Source of the DNA: Zoogloea sp.
GTDB lineage: Bacteria > Pseudomonadota > Gammaproteobacteria > Burkholderiales > Rhodocyclaceae
NCBI RefSeq assembly: GCF_028693495.1
Contig: NZ_JAQUVG010000006.1
Coordinates: forward strand, 1-64,000
DNA: 64,000 nt
Direction: 5' to 3'
The notes under the pieces are model-generated. The model ran no database searches. It was given only the letters and a program-made list of their open reading frames with translations, and was not told the DNA's origin. Made by a program: the position numbers and the translations under genes. Of this stretch, positions 48,698 through 59,152 are shown piece after piece (the first letter of the stretch is position 1; every line of letters begins with the position of its first letter).

Positions 48698-49651
48698 ATG
48701 CACCGCATCGTCACCCTCGAATCCGGCGCCCTGATCGCCAGCGTGCGCCGTCCGGCCTTCCCTCACGACTGGGTCGAACACACAGCCACCCGCCAGGAGG
48801 AGGTCGCGGCCCGCCTGGCCGGAGCGACCATCGCCATCGTCAACAAGCGCCTGCTGACGGCGGAGATCATCACCGGGCTGCCCAGCCTGCAGATGGTCGC
48901 GATTGCCGCCACCGGCTACAACAACGTGGACCTGGAGGCCTGCCGGGCCCACGGCGTGGTGGTCTCCAACGTCCGCGGCTACGCCCGGGAGACGGTGCCC
49001 GAGCATGTCTTCGCCCTGCTCCTCGCCCTGTCCCGGCAGATCGGCCCGTTCCATCGTTCTGTCGCGGCAGGCCGCTGGCAGCGGAGCGCGCAGTTCTGCT
49101 ATTTCGACTACCCGATCCGTGACCTGTCCGGCCAGACCCTGGCGATTCTCGGCAGCGGCGTGCTGGGCGAGGGCGTTGCACGCCTCGCCGAAGCCTTCCG
49201 CATGAAGGTGATCCGCGTCGAGCGCAAGGGCGCCGGGCAGCCGCGTGAAGGCTACGTGCCCTTCGAGGAAGCCCTGAGGGTGGCTGACATCCTCAGCCTG
49301 CACTGCCCCCTCGACGAGCGCACCCGGCACCTGATCGGCGCGACCGAGCTGGCGGCCATGAAACCCGGCGCCCTGCTCATCAACACGGCCCGCGGCGGAC
49401 TGGTGGATGAGCAGGCGCTGGCCGAGGCCCTGCGTGCCGGGACCATCGGCGGTGCCGGCTTCGACGTGCTGTCCGAAGAGCCGCCCGGGGATAATCCCCT
49501 GCTGGCCCCGGACCTGCTGGAAGCCGGCAACTTCATCCTCACCCCGCACGTGGCCTGGTCCAGCGGGGACGCCATGCAGGCCCTCGCCGACCAGCTGACC
49601 GGCAACATCGAAGCCTTCGTGGCAGGCTCCCCCCGCAACCGGGTCGCCTGA
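48698..49651 (+). CDS. D-2-hydroxyacid dehydrogenase (glycerate dehydrogenase-like)
   Basis: LAILGSGVLGEGVARLAEAF, LHCPLDERTRHLIG, LINTARGGLVDEQAL. Confidence 0.9.
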   Translation: MHRIVTLESGALIASVRRPAFPHDWVEHTATRQEEVAARLAGATIAIVNKRLLTAEIITGLPSLQMVAIAATGYNNVDLEACRAHGVVVSNVRGYARETVPEHVFALLLALSRQIGPFHRSVAAGRWQRSAQFCYFDYPIRDLSGQTLAILGSGVLGEGVARLAEAFRMKVIRVERKGAGQPREGYVPFEEALRVADILSLHCPLDERTRHLIGATELAAMKPGALLINTARGGLVDEQALAEALRAGTIGGAGFDVLSEEPPGDNPLLAPDLLEAGNFILTPHVAWSSGDAMQALADQLTGNIEAFVAGSPRNRVA

Positions 49652-49730
49652 AGGCAGCCTGTCCCGCCACAAGGCAGCGGCGCCCATCGTCCTGCTACCC
49701 TTGCGGCCCCGTGCTCACCTGCTGATCACC

Positions 49731-51647
49731 ATGACTTTCCCTTCCCCCCTCGTGCCGGCCGACTTCCATCTCCAGGACGACGGCACACCCTACTCCCCCG
49801 TCTTCGACGACGTCTATCACACCACGTCCGGCGGTCTGGGCCAGGCCCGGCATGTCTTCCTGCAGGGCAACGGCCTGCCCGGGCGCTGGCAGGGGCGCGA
49901 GGCATTCACGATCCTCGAGACCGGATTCGGCCTGGGCCTGAACTTCCTGGCCACCTGGGAAGCCTGGCGGAGCGACCCCCTGCGCAGCCGGACACTGGAT
50001 TTTATTTCGGTGGAAAAGCACCCGTTCCGCCGGGACGACCTGGCCCGCCTGCAGGCAGGGTGGCCCGGACTGGCCCCCCTGGCCGCCGAACTGCAGGACA
50101 AGTGGCCCCTGCTGGTACCCGGCACCCACCGCCTGGACCTGGACGGTGGCCAGGTCCGGCTGACCCTGATCCTCGGCGACGCACGGGAAGCCCTGCCCCG
50201 ACTGGCGCTGCAGGCGGATGCATTCTTCCTGGATGGCTTCTCCCCAGCCCGCAACCCGGACCTGTGGTCCGAGGCAGTATTCTCCCAGCTCACCCGGCTG
50301 GCAGCTCCTGCGGCCACGCTGGCCACCTGGTCGGTCACCGGCCACGTCCGGCGCGGCCTGCAGGAGGCCGGTTTCCAGCTGGAACGCCAGCCGGGCTTCG
50401 GCGGCAAGCGGGAGATGCTGACCGGCCAGCGGCCCCAGGACGGCTCCCCCTCCCGCCCCGCCCCGCCACGCCACGCCATCGTCGTCGGCGCCGGCGTGGC
50501 CGGCACCTCCGTGGCTGAACGCTTAGCCGCCCGGGGATGGCGGATCACCCTCATTGATGCGGCCGACGGCCCCGGCCAGGGTGCCTCCGGCAACCGGGCC
50601 GGGGTCTTCCGTCCGCTCCCCAGCCTGGACGACAACCGCCTGGCCCGCCTGACCCGGGCCGGCTTCACCTACGGTCTGCAGCATCTGAAAGCCCTGGCCG
50701 ACGCGGGGCATCCGGTCCGCTGGGAGGACTGCGGTGTCCTGCACCTGGCGCGGGACGAGAAACAGGAAAACAAGATGCGCAGCGTGGTGGACGCCCATGC
50801 CTACCCGGCGGACTACCTGCGCTACGTGAGCGCCGCCGACGCATCCGACCTGGCCGGATGGCCGGTGGAGCGGGGCGGCTGGCATTTTCCGTCCGGCGGC
50901 TGGATCCAGCCCCCCAGCCTGTGCAGGGCCAACCTCGCCCTGGGTGGCGAACGGATCACCGCCCACTTCGGACGCCCCCTCGCCCGCCTGGAACGGCAAG
51001 GGGACGACTGGGTCGCACTGGATCCGGACGCGGGCGAGATCGCCCGGGCAGCCATCCTGATCCTCGCCAACGGCACCGGCATCCGTGGCCTGCCCGAGGC
51101 CGCAGCCCTGCCCGTGCGTCCAGCCCGGGGACAGGTATCCCACCTGCCAGCCGACCCGGCCAGCCCGCCCCGGCTGGTGGTGTGCCGGAACGGCTACGTG
51201 AGCCCGGAAGTGGATGGCCTCCGCTGCGCCGGCGCCACCTTCCTGGCAGATGACGAAGGCACCGAACTACGCGAGGCGGAGCACCGGGAAAACCTGGAAA
51301 AACTCGACCTGATCCTGCCCGGCTACGCAGCCCCCTACGACCCGGCCAGCCTGGACGGGCGGGTGGGATTCCGCCCTGCATCCCCGGACCGGCTGCCCAT
51401 GGTGGGGGCACTCCCCGCCGTGGCCAGCGCAGACAAGAGCACCCCCCTGGATACGATCCCCCGCCTGCCCGGCCTGCATGCGGTCTCTGGCTTCGGCGCC
51501 CGGGGGCTGGTGTGGGCCAGCCTGGTGGGCGAACTGCTGGCCAGCCAGCTCAACGGCGACCCCTTGCCCCTCGAACGGGACCTGGTGGACGCCATGGACC
51601 CGGCCCGCTACCTGCTAAAGCCTCCCCGGCCCGGGGTCCAGGAGTAA
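49731..51647 (+). CDS. mnmC: Bifunctional tRNA (mnm5s2U34)-methyltransferase/FAD-dependent cmnm5s2U34 oxidoreductase
   Basis: N-terminal ETGFGLGLNFLATW and FFLDGFSPARNPDLWS, C-terminal IVVGAGVAGTSVAERLAARGW FAD fold. Confidence 0.93.
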   Translation: MTFPSPLVPADFHLQDDGTPYSPVFDDVYHTTSGGLGQARHVFLQGNGLPGRWQGREAFTILETGFGLGLNFLATWEAWRSDPLRSRTLDFISVEKHPFRRDDLARLQAGWPGLAPLAAELQDKWPLLVPGTHRLDLDGGQVRLTLILGDAREALPRLALQADAFFLDGFSPARNPDLWSEAVFSQLTRLAAPAATLATWSVTGHVRRGLQEAGFQLERQPGFGGKREMLTGQRPQDGSPSRPAPPRHAIVVGAGVAGTSVAERLAARGWRITLIDAADGPGQGASGNRAGVFRPLPSLDDNRLARLTRAGFTYGLQHLKALADAGHPVRWEDCGVLHLARDEKQENKMRSVVDAHAYPADYLRYVSAADASDLAGWPVERGGWHFPSGGWIQPPSLCRANLALGGERITAHFGRPLARLERQGDDWVALDPDAGEIARAAILILANGTGIRGLPEAAALPVRPARGQVSHLPADPASPPRLVVCRNGYVSPEVDGLRCAGATFLADDEGTELREAEHRENLEKLDLILPGYAAPYDPASLDGRVGFRPASPDRLPMVGALPAVASADKSTPLDTIPRLPGLHAVSGFGARGLVWASLVGELLASQLNGDPLPLERDLVDAMDPARYLLKPPRPGVQE

Positions 51648-51665
51648 GCAGATTCCGCCGTCGCT

Positions 51666-54600
51666 CTAGGCCGCAGGGGTGGCCGCCTTGCGCGGGCGTC
51701 CGCGCCTGGCCGGTGCAGAGGAGGCATCCTCCCCACCTTTAACCTCCGGCAAGGGCGCCAGCAAGGTCTGGATGTCGGTCTCGCCGAATTTGACCGCGCC
51801 GGCCCGATCCTCCGACAGGATGCCCGCGGCCAGCTCAGCCTTCCTTTCCTGCAAGCCGAGGATCTTCTCCTCGATGGAGCCGGCCACCACCAGCTTATAG
51901 ACGAACACCGCCTTGTCCTGCCCCAGCCGGTGCGCCCGGTCAGTGGCCTGGTTCTCGGCGGCGGGATTCCACCAGGGATCGTAATGGATCACCGTGTCGG
52001 CCGCGGTCAGGTTGAGCCCCACCCCACCGGCCTTCAGGCTGATCAGGAACACCGGCACAGCCCCCTCCTGAAAGGCCTTCACGGGGGCTTCCCGGTCACC
52101 GGTATCGCCGGTGAGGGTCACGTACTCGATGCGGCGGGTGGTGAGCTCCGCGGCGATCAGGGCCAGCATGGCGGTGAACTGGGAAAACACCAGTACCTTC
52201 CGCCCCTCCTCCACCAACTCCGGCAGCATGTCCATCAATAAGCCCAGCTTGGCCCGCTCCCGGACCTTGAGGGCAGCCTCGGTCTTCAGCAGGCGGGGGT
52301 CGCAGCATACCTGGCGCAGCTTGAGGAGGGCATCCAGGATGACGATCTGGCTGCGGGCAAATCCCCGGGCGGCAATCTCGTCGCGGACCTTCTTGTCCAT
52401 GCTGATCCGTACCGTCTCGTAGAGATCCCGCTGCCGGCCCTCCAGCTCGACCGTGCGCACGACCACCGTCTTCGGTGGCAGCTCGGTGGCCACCTGCTCC
52501 TTGCGCCGGCGCAGGATGAAGGGGGCAATGCGCCGGGCCAGCAGATCGCGCCGGACCGTATCCCCGTGCTTCTCGATGGGCGTCCGCCAGCGGGCGGTGA
52601 AGTCCTTGGCCTCCCCGAGAAAGCCCGGCAGCAGGAAGTCGAACTGGCTCCACAGCTCGCCCAGGTGATTCTCGAGGGGCGTGCCGGTCAGGCACAGCCG
52701 GTGTTGCGCCTTCAGGATGCGCACCACCTGCGCTGCCTGGCTGGCGGCGTTCTTGACAGTCTGGGCCTCATCGAGAATGAGGGAGTGGTACTCATGAGCC
52801 GCCAGCTGCTCCCGGTCCCGCCACAGCAGGGGATAGGTGGTGAGGCAGACATCATGTTCGGGAATCCGGGCGAAAGCCTCGGCCCGGGCCTTGCCCCGCA
52901 GGCTCAGCACCTTGAGGGCCGGCGCGCAGCGCTCGGCCTCCCGCTGCCAGTTGAACACCAGGGAAGTGGGAAGCACCACCAGGGCTGGCTTGCCCAGGCG
53001 CCGGCCACGCTTCTCGGTGAGCAGGTGGGCAAGGGTCTGGGCGGTCTTGCCGAGCCCCATATCGTCAGCCAGGATGCCGCCCAATTCGTGCTTGCGCAGG
53101 TGCTGGAGCCAGGCCAGTCCCTCCAGCTGGTAGGGGCGGAGATCCATCGCGAAGCCCTTCGGGGCGGACACCGCCTTGACCCGCTCCACGCCCCGGATAC
53201 GCTTGACCCACTCCTCCAGCTTGCCCATGCCCCTGGCCTGCCACCCCTTGCCCAGCCCGTCGGCCAGGCGAGGGGCATCCAGCAGGGAAATCCTCAAGGA
53301 TGGGGAAGGACTGTCGAACAGGTCCACCAGGGTCCGCGCCAGCGGCTTCACCCGCTCGGCCGCCAGGGCCACCCGGTCCCCGTCGTCGAGCTGCACGATG
53401 ATCTGGCTGTCGTCGGCAATCGCGTCGATCTGGCGGGGATCCAGCCAGCGGGGATCCTGGCGGAAGACCGCGTGGAGCATGGGTGCCAGATCCACCCGGC
53501 GCCCCTCCACCTCGACACCCAGGGCCACCTCTAGCCAGCCCTCGTCGCCGTCCTCGATACTCACCTCCCAACCGCTGGCCACCAGTACCCGGTGACGGAA
53601 ATCCCTGGGCGCATCGATGCGCCAGCCTCCTTCCTGAAGGGCAGGAGCCGTCAAGGCAAAGAAATGGGCCCAGTGGTCTTCACTTTCCAGACCATAAAGC
53701 CCCTCGGTGAGGGTGCCAGGACTGATCAGCCAGCCCCGCTTGAGAGGCAGAAAGCCCGCCTGCTGAAACGCCTTCCAGGCTCGCGCCTCGGCTTCCAGGT
53801 CCCGCTTGACCCGCACGGCGCGGCCGTCGGGCAGGGTCGCCAGTGCCCCTGTGCTGCCTGCCTCGAAGCGAGCTTCGTCGTAACAGAAGAAGGGGGTCGC
53901 CACGTCGTATTCACGGCCACCGAAATCCGCGGGATACCCCCGGTGCTGACGCCAGCTCCAGCAGTACAGGGTGGTCAGGGAAAGCACCGGCTGACACGGA
54001 CTTTCAATCAGGGGGAGCGCGGCACGCGTATCTCCCTGGGGGGACGGCAGTTCGGGCGCGACATCGGCCAGGGCACTGGTGACCACCGGCAGCTCGGTCC
54101 GCGAGAGCGGTGGCAGGGTCAGCAGCTCGGTGACGACCGGAGCCTGATCGATGCTGACCGGCCCCACCTCCCCCGCCGTGAAATCGAAATAGGCCAGGGG
54201 CAGGGTACGGATCACCAGACTGGCGGAAGGCTCCACCCGTACCTGGGGGCAGACGCCCTGGTCCCCGGGTTGCCAGACGAGCCTTCCGGGCCGGCTCCCC
54301 CCCAGGTTCAGACGCTGCAGGCGCCCCCCTTCCGTCTCCTGCAGGTACGTACGGCCGGTACGGACCGCACTTTCGAGCAGCGCCATGCCCGGCGCCCCAA
54401 GCAACTCCGGACGGCCATAACCGCCAGTGCGCCGGTTGATCCCCCGCAACAGGCGGAATACCTGGAGATCGTCCTCCCGGACAAAACCGGGAGGACGCAG
54501 CAAGGCCTGCTCGTAGTTGTACCATTCGCTGGCCGCACCTGAAGGCACATCATCAGCGCTCATCCGGGCCTTCAGCAGGCTCAGGTCCACCTCCTGTCCC

Positions 54601-55049
54601 TGGGCGGTCGCGACAGGCGTGAGGAGATACAGGATGGCCTCCCTGGAGGGCGCTGCCTTGCGGGTGGGCTTGCCGGCCTTGTCGACGCGCTCCCGAAGGC
54701 CCTTGGCCCAGGCAAGCACTTCGGCCCGGGGCTTGTCCACCAGGGCGCCGGGACGCCGGGACGCCAGGATCAGGGCCACCGCATGCTTGCACCGGTTTCC
54801 TACCGGACAGCTGCAGCGGGTCGCCAGCTCCAGGGTGCATTCACCGAAGAAATCCCGGCGGTCGACACGCACGCTGACCCGATAGGGAACGGGCTCGGTC
54901 CCCTGGACAAGACCCTGGATCTGATGGCCGGCTGTTTCGATGTTGCGCACCCGGCCCACATAGGTGCGCCCCTTGGCCAGGGCATGGGCCGAGAACAATT
55001 CACGCAGCAGGGTATCGTCAAGCTGGGCGAGGATGCGGGAGAATTCCAT
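51666..55049 (-). CDS. SNF2-family DEAD/DEAH box helicase with SWIM zinc finger
   Basis: CSCPVGNRCKHAVAL (SWIM); GGILADDMGLGKTAQTLAHL; LILDEAQTVKN; helicase C (FSQFTAM, SLKAGGVGLNLTAADTVIHYDPWWNPAAENQATDRAHRLGQ). Confidence 0.93.
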   Translation of the reverse strand: MEFSRILAQLDDTLLRELFSAHALAKGRTYVGRVRNIETAGHQIQGLVQGTEPVPYRVSVRVDRRDFFGECTLELATRCSCPVGNRCKHAVALILASRRPGALVDKPRAEVLAWAKGLRERVDKAGKPTRKAAPSREAILYLLTPVATAQGQEVDLSLLKARMSADDVPSGAASEWYNYEQALLRPPGFVREDDLQVFRLLRGINRRTGGYGRPELLGAPGMALLESAVRTGRTYLQETEGGRLQRLNLGGSRPGRLVWQPGDQGVCPQVRVEPSASLVIRTLPLAYFDFTAGEVGPVSIDQAPVVTELLTLPPLSRTELPVVTSALADVAPELPSPQGDTRAALPLIESPCQPVLSLTTLYCWSWRQHRGYPADFGGREYDVATPFFCYDEARFEAGSTGALATLPDGRAVRVKRDLEAEARAWKAFQQAGFLPLKRGWLISPGTLTEGLYGLESEDHWAHFFALTAPALQEGGWRIDAPRDFRHRVLVASGWEVSIEDGDEGWLEVALGVEVEGRRVDLAPMLHAVFRQDPRWLDPRQIDAIADDSQIIVQLDDGDRVALAAERVKPLARTLVDLFDSPSPSLRISLLDAPRLADGLGKGWQARGMGKLEEWVKRIRGVERVKAVSAPKGFAMDLRPYQLEGLAWLQHLRKHELGGILADDMGLGKTAQTLAHLLTEKRGRRLGKPALVVLPTSLVFNWQREAERCAPALKVLSLRGKARAEAFARIPEHDVCLTTYPLLWRDREQLAAHEYHSLILDEAQTVKNAASQAAQVVRILKAQHRLCLTGTPLENHLGELWSQFDFLLPGFLGEAKDFTARWRTPIEKHGDTVRRDLLARRIAPFILRRRKEQVATELPPKTVVVRTVELEGRQRDLYETVRISMDKKVRDEIAARGFARSQIVILDALLKLRQVCCDPRLLKTEAALKVRERAKLGLLMDMLPELVEEGRKVLVFSQFTAMLALIAAELTTRRIEYVTLTGDTGDREAPVKAFQEGAVPVFLISLKAGGVGLNLTAADTVIHYDPWWNPAAENQATDRAHRLGQDKAVFVYKLVVAGSIEEKILGLQERKAELAAGILSEDRAGAVKFGETDIQTLLAPLPEVKGGEDASSAPARRGRPRKAATPAA

Positions 55050-55126
55050 GCCGTCATGGTTCCAGGGGAAAAGGCTGGCGATTTTAGCGCTCCTGCGGCA
55101 GTGCAGCGAGAAACGTCTATCCGCCC

Positions 55127-55936
55127 TCAACCACGGGCATCCCGACCGCAGTCCAAGCTATAGCCGGCAGCATCCAGCATTGCCGGCAGGGCTTCGGCAG
55201 CCCTCATTTTCAGGCACACCCGGACCTGTTCACTCAGAGGGGTGTGCCCTGGATTGATCTCGATGGTAGGAATGCCCTTATCCACAGCCCAGACCACCGG
55301 CCCGGCAATATAGGGAAAGGCGCTGCCCGTGCCCACCGAAACGATCAGGTCAGGACCCGCCTCCAGCACCGTCTGGTAGCGGTGCACCGCGGCATCGGGG
55401 AGGCTTTCCCCAAACAGGACCACATCCGGCCGCAACAGACCGCCGCAATAGGGGCACTCCGGGGGAATCTCCAGACCCGCATAACTGCTCACCTGGCGTG
55501 CCCGGCCGCAGTCCACACAGCGCAGCCGGCGCAGGGTTCCGTGCATCTCGATCACGTCCCGGGAGCCTGCCTCCAGATGAAAGCCATCCACATTCTGGGT
55601 GAGGACGGTAACCTGTCCATGGAGCGCCTCCAGCCGGGCGATTGCATAATGGCCCGGATTGGGCCTGGCCCCCCGGCAGCTGGATTCGATCTGGGACAGA
55701 AAACGCCAGGTAATGTCGGGCCTTTCCCGGAACATCGCACCGGAGAGAGCCTGTTCGATGGGCAAGCCGATATCCGTGTGGGCATCCTCGTACAGCCCCC
55801 CCACCCCCCGGTAGGTCGGCAAGCCGGAATCTGCGGACAGGCCAGCCCCTGTAATGAAAAGAATGCGCTGCGCAGCATTCAGAAGACGCCCCGCGGCAGC
55901 AATCCCAGCGGCCTGATCGGATAAGCTTGTGTTCAT
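55127..55936 (-). CDS. NAD-dependent protein deacylase (Sir2 family)
   Basis: FITGAGLSADSGLPTYRG, TQNVDGFH, CVDC..CPYCGGLLRPDVVLFGE. Confidence 0.92.
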   Translation of the reverse strand: MNTSLSDQAAGIAAAGRLLNAAQRILFITGAGLSADSGLPTYRGVGGLYEDAHTDIGLPIEQALSGAMFRERPDITWRFLSQIESSCRGARPNPGHYAIARLEALHGQVTVLTQNVDGFHLEAGSRDVIEMHGTLRRLRCVDCGRARQVSSYAGLEIPPECPYCGGLLRPDVVLFGESLPDAAVHRYQTVLEAGPDLIVSVGTGSAFPYIAGPVVWAVDKGIPTIEINPGHTPLSEQVRVCLKMRAAEALPAMLDAAGYSLDCGRDARG

Positions 55937-56058
55937 GATGAAATCCCTCTCGGACCACGTCCGGGGAATGAAAGGGTGCCGCCCGGAAAGGCGCACCGGA
56001 CAAGCTTGAATTGTGACCGCTAAAACGATCTTCAGCCACACAGGAAATCCGGATCACC

Positions 56059-56892
56059 ATGTGCCAACTACTGGGAATGAACTGCAACACCCCCACCGAC
56101 ATCTGTTTTTCCTTTGCCGGCTTCCAGGCCCGAGGCGGTCTGACGGACATCCACGGGGACGGATGGGGGATCGCCTTTTTCGAGGGACGGGGGGTTCGGG
56201 TCTTTCTGGACCCCCAGGCCAGCAGCGTCTCGCCGGTGGCCGAGCTGGTACGCCATTACCCTATCCACTCCCTCAATGTGATCGCGCACATCCGCAAGGC
56301 TACCCAAGGCACGATCAGTCTGGAAAACACCCATCCCTTCCAGCGGGAATTGTGGGGCCGCTACTGGGTGTTTGCCCACAACGGGAACCTGAAGGACTTT
56401 CGGCCCCAGCTGGAAGGAGAGTTCACACCCGTCGGCCAGACCGATTCGGAGCGGGCCTTCTGCCATCTGATGGAATCCCTGCGTCGGCGCTTCCCGGGGG
56501 GCGAACCCGCCCTGGAGCCGCTGTTTGCGGCCGTACGGGAGATCGCAACCGAAATCGGTCAGCACGGAGAGTTCAACTTCCTGCTCTCCAACGGCACCTG
56601 CCTTTTTGCCCACTGTGCCTCACGGCTCACCTACATCGTACGCCAGGCGCCCTTCGACAAGGCCCACCTGAAGGATCAGGACGTCACCGTGGACTTCAGC
56701 ACCCTCACGTCTCCCGGTGACCGGGTCGCCGTCGTGGCCACCACCCCACTGACTGACAATGAAACCTGGGCGCCCATCCCGCCAGGCACCCTGAAGCTCT
56801 TTGTCGATGGCACCCCCGTGGATCTCGGTCCCTCGGACACCTGCCCGTTCCACCGTCCAGAGAGCTCCAGCACCGGGTTGCAAAAGGATTGA
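56059..56892 (+). CDS. Class II glutamine amidotransferase (YafJ-like)
   Basis: MCQLLGMNCNTPTD..., HGDGWGIAFFEG, AHIRKATQGT, FAHNGNLKDF. Confidence 0.9.
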   Translation: MCQLLGMNCNTPTDICFSFAGFQARGGLTDIHGDGWGIAFFEGRGVRVFLDPQASSVSPVAELVRHYPIHSLNVIAHIRKATQGTISLENTHPFQRELWGRYWVFAHNGNLKDFRPQLEGEFTPVGQTDSERAFCHLMESLRRRFPGGEPALEPLFAAVREIATEIGQHGEFNFLLSNGTCLFAHCASRLTYIVRQAPFDKAHLKDQDVTVDFSTLTSPGDRVAVVATTPLTDNETWAPIPPGTLKLFVDGTPVDLGPSDTCPFHRPESSSTGLQKD

Positions 56893-57021
56893 GTTCATTG
56901 CTTCTGGGTATATTCAATCCCGATGAAGGCCACCGCATCAGACACCTTCGGTATACACACATAATCCGGATTCATCCGGGCTAGAATCCTGCTGTATCGC
57001 TCACTGTTCTCGAGATCATCC

Positions 57022-57465
57022 ATGCCGAATCCTGCCCCGAAAGACTGCCCCCTGTGTTTCCCTGAACACGAGACCGTGCTCTGGCAGGACGCCAGCTGTC
57101 GGGTCATACAGGTTGCAGACGAGGACTACCCTGGCTATTGCCGCCTGATCTGGAACAATCACGTGGCCGAGATGAGCGATCTGACGCCATTCGAGCAACG
57201 CCACTGCTTCAACATCCTGATGGCCGTCGAAGTTGCGGTACGCGAATGCTTCCAGCCCGACAAGATCAACCTGGCCAGCTTCGGCAATATGGTGCCCCAC
57301 CTGCACTGGCACGTGATTCCCCGCTACCTGGAAGACCGTCACTTCCCCCAACCCATCTGGGGTCAAACCCAGCGGAAGGGACTACCCTCCCCGGCACCGG
57401 CGGTCGATACCGCTCACCTGGCTACGGCCATCCGTAATGCGATTGCCGAACAGATTGCCGGCTGA
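57022..57465 (+). CDS. HIT family protein
   Basis: HLHWHVIPRY histidine triad (HxHxHx). Confidence 0.9.
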   Translation: MPNPAPKDCPLCFPEHETVLWQDASCRVIQVADEDYPGYCRLIWNNHVAEMSDLTPFEQRHCFNILMAVEVAVRECFQPDKINLASFGNMVPHLHWHVIPRYLEDRHFPQPIWGQTQRKGLPSPAPAVDTAHLATAIRNAIAEQIAG

Positions 57466-57481
57466 AACGCAAGGACTCCCC

Positions 57482-59101
57482 ATGACGGACAGCCTCCCTA
57501 GCTTCACAGAACTTCGCAGTATCGAGCAGTACCGCAAGCTGCTGCGCACGCTCCACACCCTCAGCGCAACAGAAAGTCACACGACCCTGGTCCGCATGCT
57601 GGAGGGACTGCTGGCCAGTCCCCTGGGCCCGGAGGAGCAGCTTGAGGTACTGGAATCGGCGCGCCAGACCATTACTTTTGTGCAGCACGAGATATCGTCC
57701 CGCTACGCGGCCCACCCGCTGCCGCCCGATAGCGCCGAGGATGCCACCCTGCGCCAGGTGGTACGCCTGTGGACGGCCCTCAGCACCGCCTATGCGCGCC
57801 TCTCCGAGCGCAGCAGTGGCAAGGGAGGGGACGATTTCCGGGCTCAGTGGCCCCTGCTTGCCCAGCGGCGCATCCAGTACCTGGGCCAGATCATCATCGA
57901 ATATTTCCGCGCCCGTAGGGCCGAGCCTCCGGGAGCCTGGAAGGCGGTCCACGCCGCTTACCTGGAAGCCGAGAAGGCTGGGGTCGCCCACAGCCGGGTG
58001 ATTGACCCCCTCAACAATACCTGGAAGGCCCAGAGTCCGGACGAAGCGTACATCGCCCTGCTTCTGGTGGACCTGACCAATCCCTACGGTCGGGATCAGC
58101 GGGAACTGCACTGGATCTGTCGCTGGGCACAGCGCTTTGCCCCCTACTGCATCATGCAGACTGAATGGGAACAGGACGATGACCGGGCTTACGGACTCGA
58201 TGCCAATGAAGACCACGGTTTGCGCCCGATCGCCCTGATCGGCCCGCGTCCCGGGATGCGACGCTTCGATGGCCATCAGCTGGCCGCTCAGATCAAGGCC
58301 ATGCTGACCGAGTTCAAGCAAGGTACCACCCCCGCCTCCCTTGGGCTGGGGGATGACTGCGTACAGCCTGCCTGTGCACGGCTTCTGGTCTCCCTCTACC
58401 GTCCCTGGGGCATGTCAGCAGCGGGACGGCGTTTTCCACGGCGACCCAAGCGGGGCGGCAACAAGGTATGCACCGACTGGGACTCCATCGGTCTGCTGGT
58501 ATCGGGGAAGGAGTTCATCCCTCCGAATCAGCGCCAGATCCAGGGGAGCAGCTACGACATCAATGTCATCACCTTCGGAGGACGGGCTGAAGAAGTGGAT
58601 CCGGCCCTGATCACCGACCCTGAAGCCGAGGTCAGACGGCGAGGCCACAGCATCGACGAGTGGCTGATCCTGGACCACTCGGTATCGGGCTTCCGGATGC
58701 AGCGCAAGCATCCGGTGGAACGCATCGAACATCATCAACTGATCGGCCTCAAGCCCAGTGATGGCACTCAATACCTGCTTGGTCAGGTGAGCTGGCTGAT
58801 GTACGAGCCGGATGGCACCCTGCTGGCAGGCATCCATCTGCTGGGCGGTCTGCCCACTGCGGTAGCCATCCGGGGAGCAGGTATCAATGTGACCCACAGC
58901 AGTCCCTACAGCCAGGGCTTCATGCTGCCGGAAGTGGCCGCCATGCGTGCTCCGGCAACCATCATCCTGCCGGGCAACAGCTTCCATGCGGACCGCGTTC
59001 TGGAGGTGCACGGAAGCCACGCCATGCAGCTCCGCCTGACCAGCCTTGTGACCCGGGGGGCCAATTTCGACCAGGCTACCTACGAAGTCGTTTCCCGATA
59101 A
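57482..59101 (+). CDS. Conserved hypothetical protein with C-terminal PilZ-like region
   Basis: LILDHSVSGFRMQRK (DxSxxG) followed by QLIGLKP...YLLGQVSWLMYEPDGTLLAGIHLLGG. Confidence 0.65.
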   Translation: MTDSLPSFTELRSIEQYRKLLRTLHTLSATESHTTLVRMLEGLLASPLGPEEQLEVLESARQTITFVQHEISSRYAAHPLPPDSAEDATLRQVVRLWTALSTAYARLSERSSGKGGDDFRAQWPLLAQRRIQYLGQIIIEYFRARRAEPPGAWKAVHAAYLEAEKAGVAHSRVIDPLNNTWKAQSPDEAYIALLLVDLTNPYGRDQRELHWICRWAQRFAPYCIMQTEWEQDDDRAYGLDANEDHGLRPIALIGPRPGMRRFDGHQLAAQIKAMLTEFKQGTTPASLGLGDDCVQPACARLLVSLYRPWGMSAAGRRFPRRPKRGGNKVCTDWDSIGLLVSGKEFIPPNQRQIQGSSYDINVITFGGRAEEVDPALITDPEAEVRRRGHSIDEWLILDHSVSGFRMQRKHPVERIEHHQLIGLKPSDGTQYLLGQVSWLMYEPDGTLLAGIHLLGGLPTAVAIRGAGINVTHSSPYSQGFMLPEVAAMRAPATIILPGNSFHADRVLEVHGSHAMQLRLTSLVTRGANFDQATYEVVSR

Positions 59102-59116
59102 GCCAGGCAGGGACTC

Positions 59117-59136
59117 GCGACGCCGGATGGCGTCGC
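59117..59136. terminator. Perfect hairpin GCGACGCC-GGAT-GGCGTCGC in convergent intergenic region (I-shaped candidate)
   Basis: 8-bp perfect stem, 4-nt loop, no T-tract; lies between two convergent gene ends. Confidence 0.4.
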
Positions 59137-59152
59137 ACACCCACAGGAGCGT

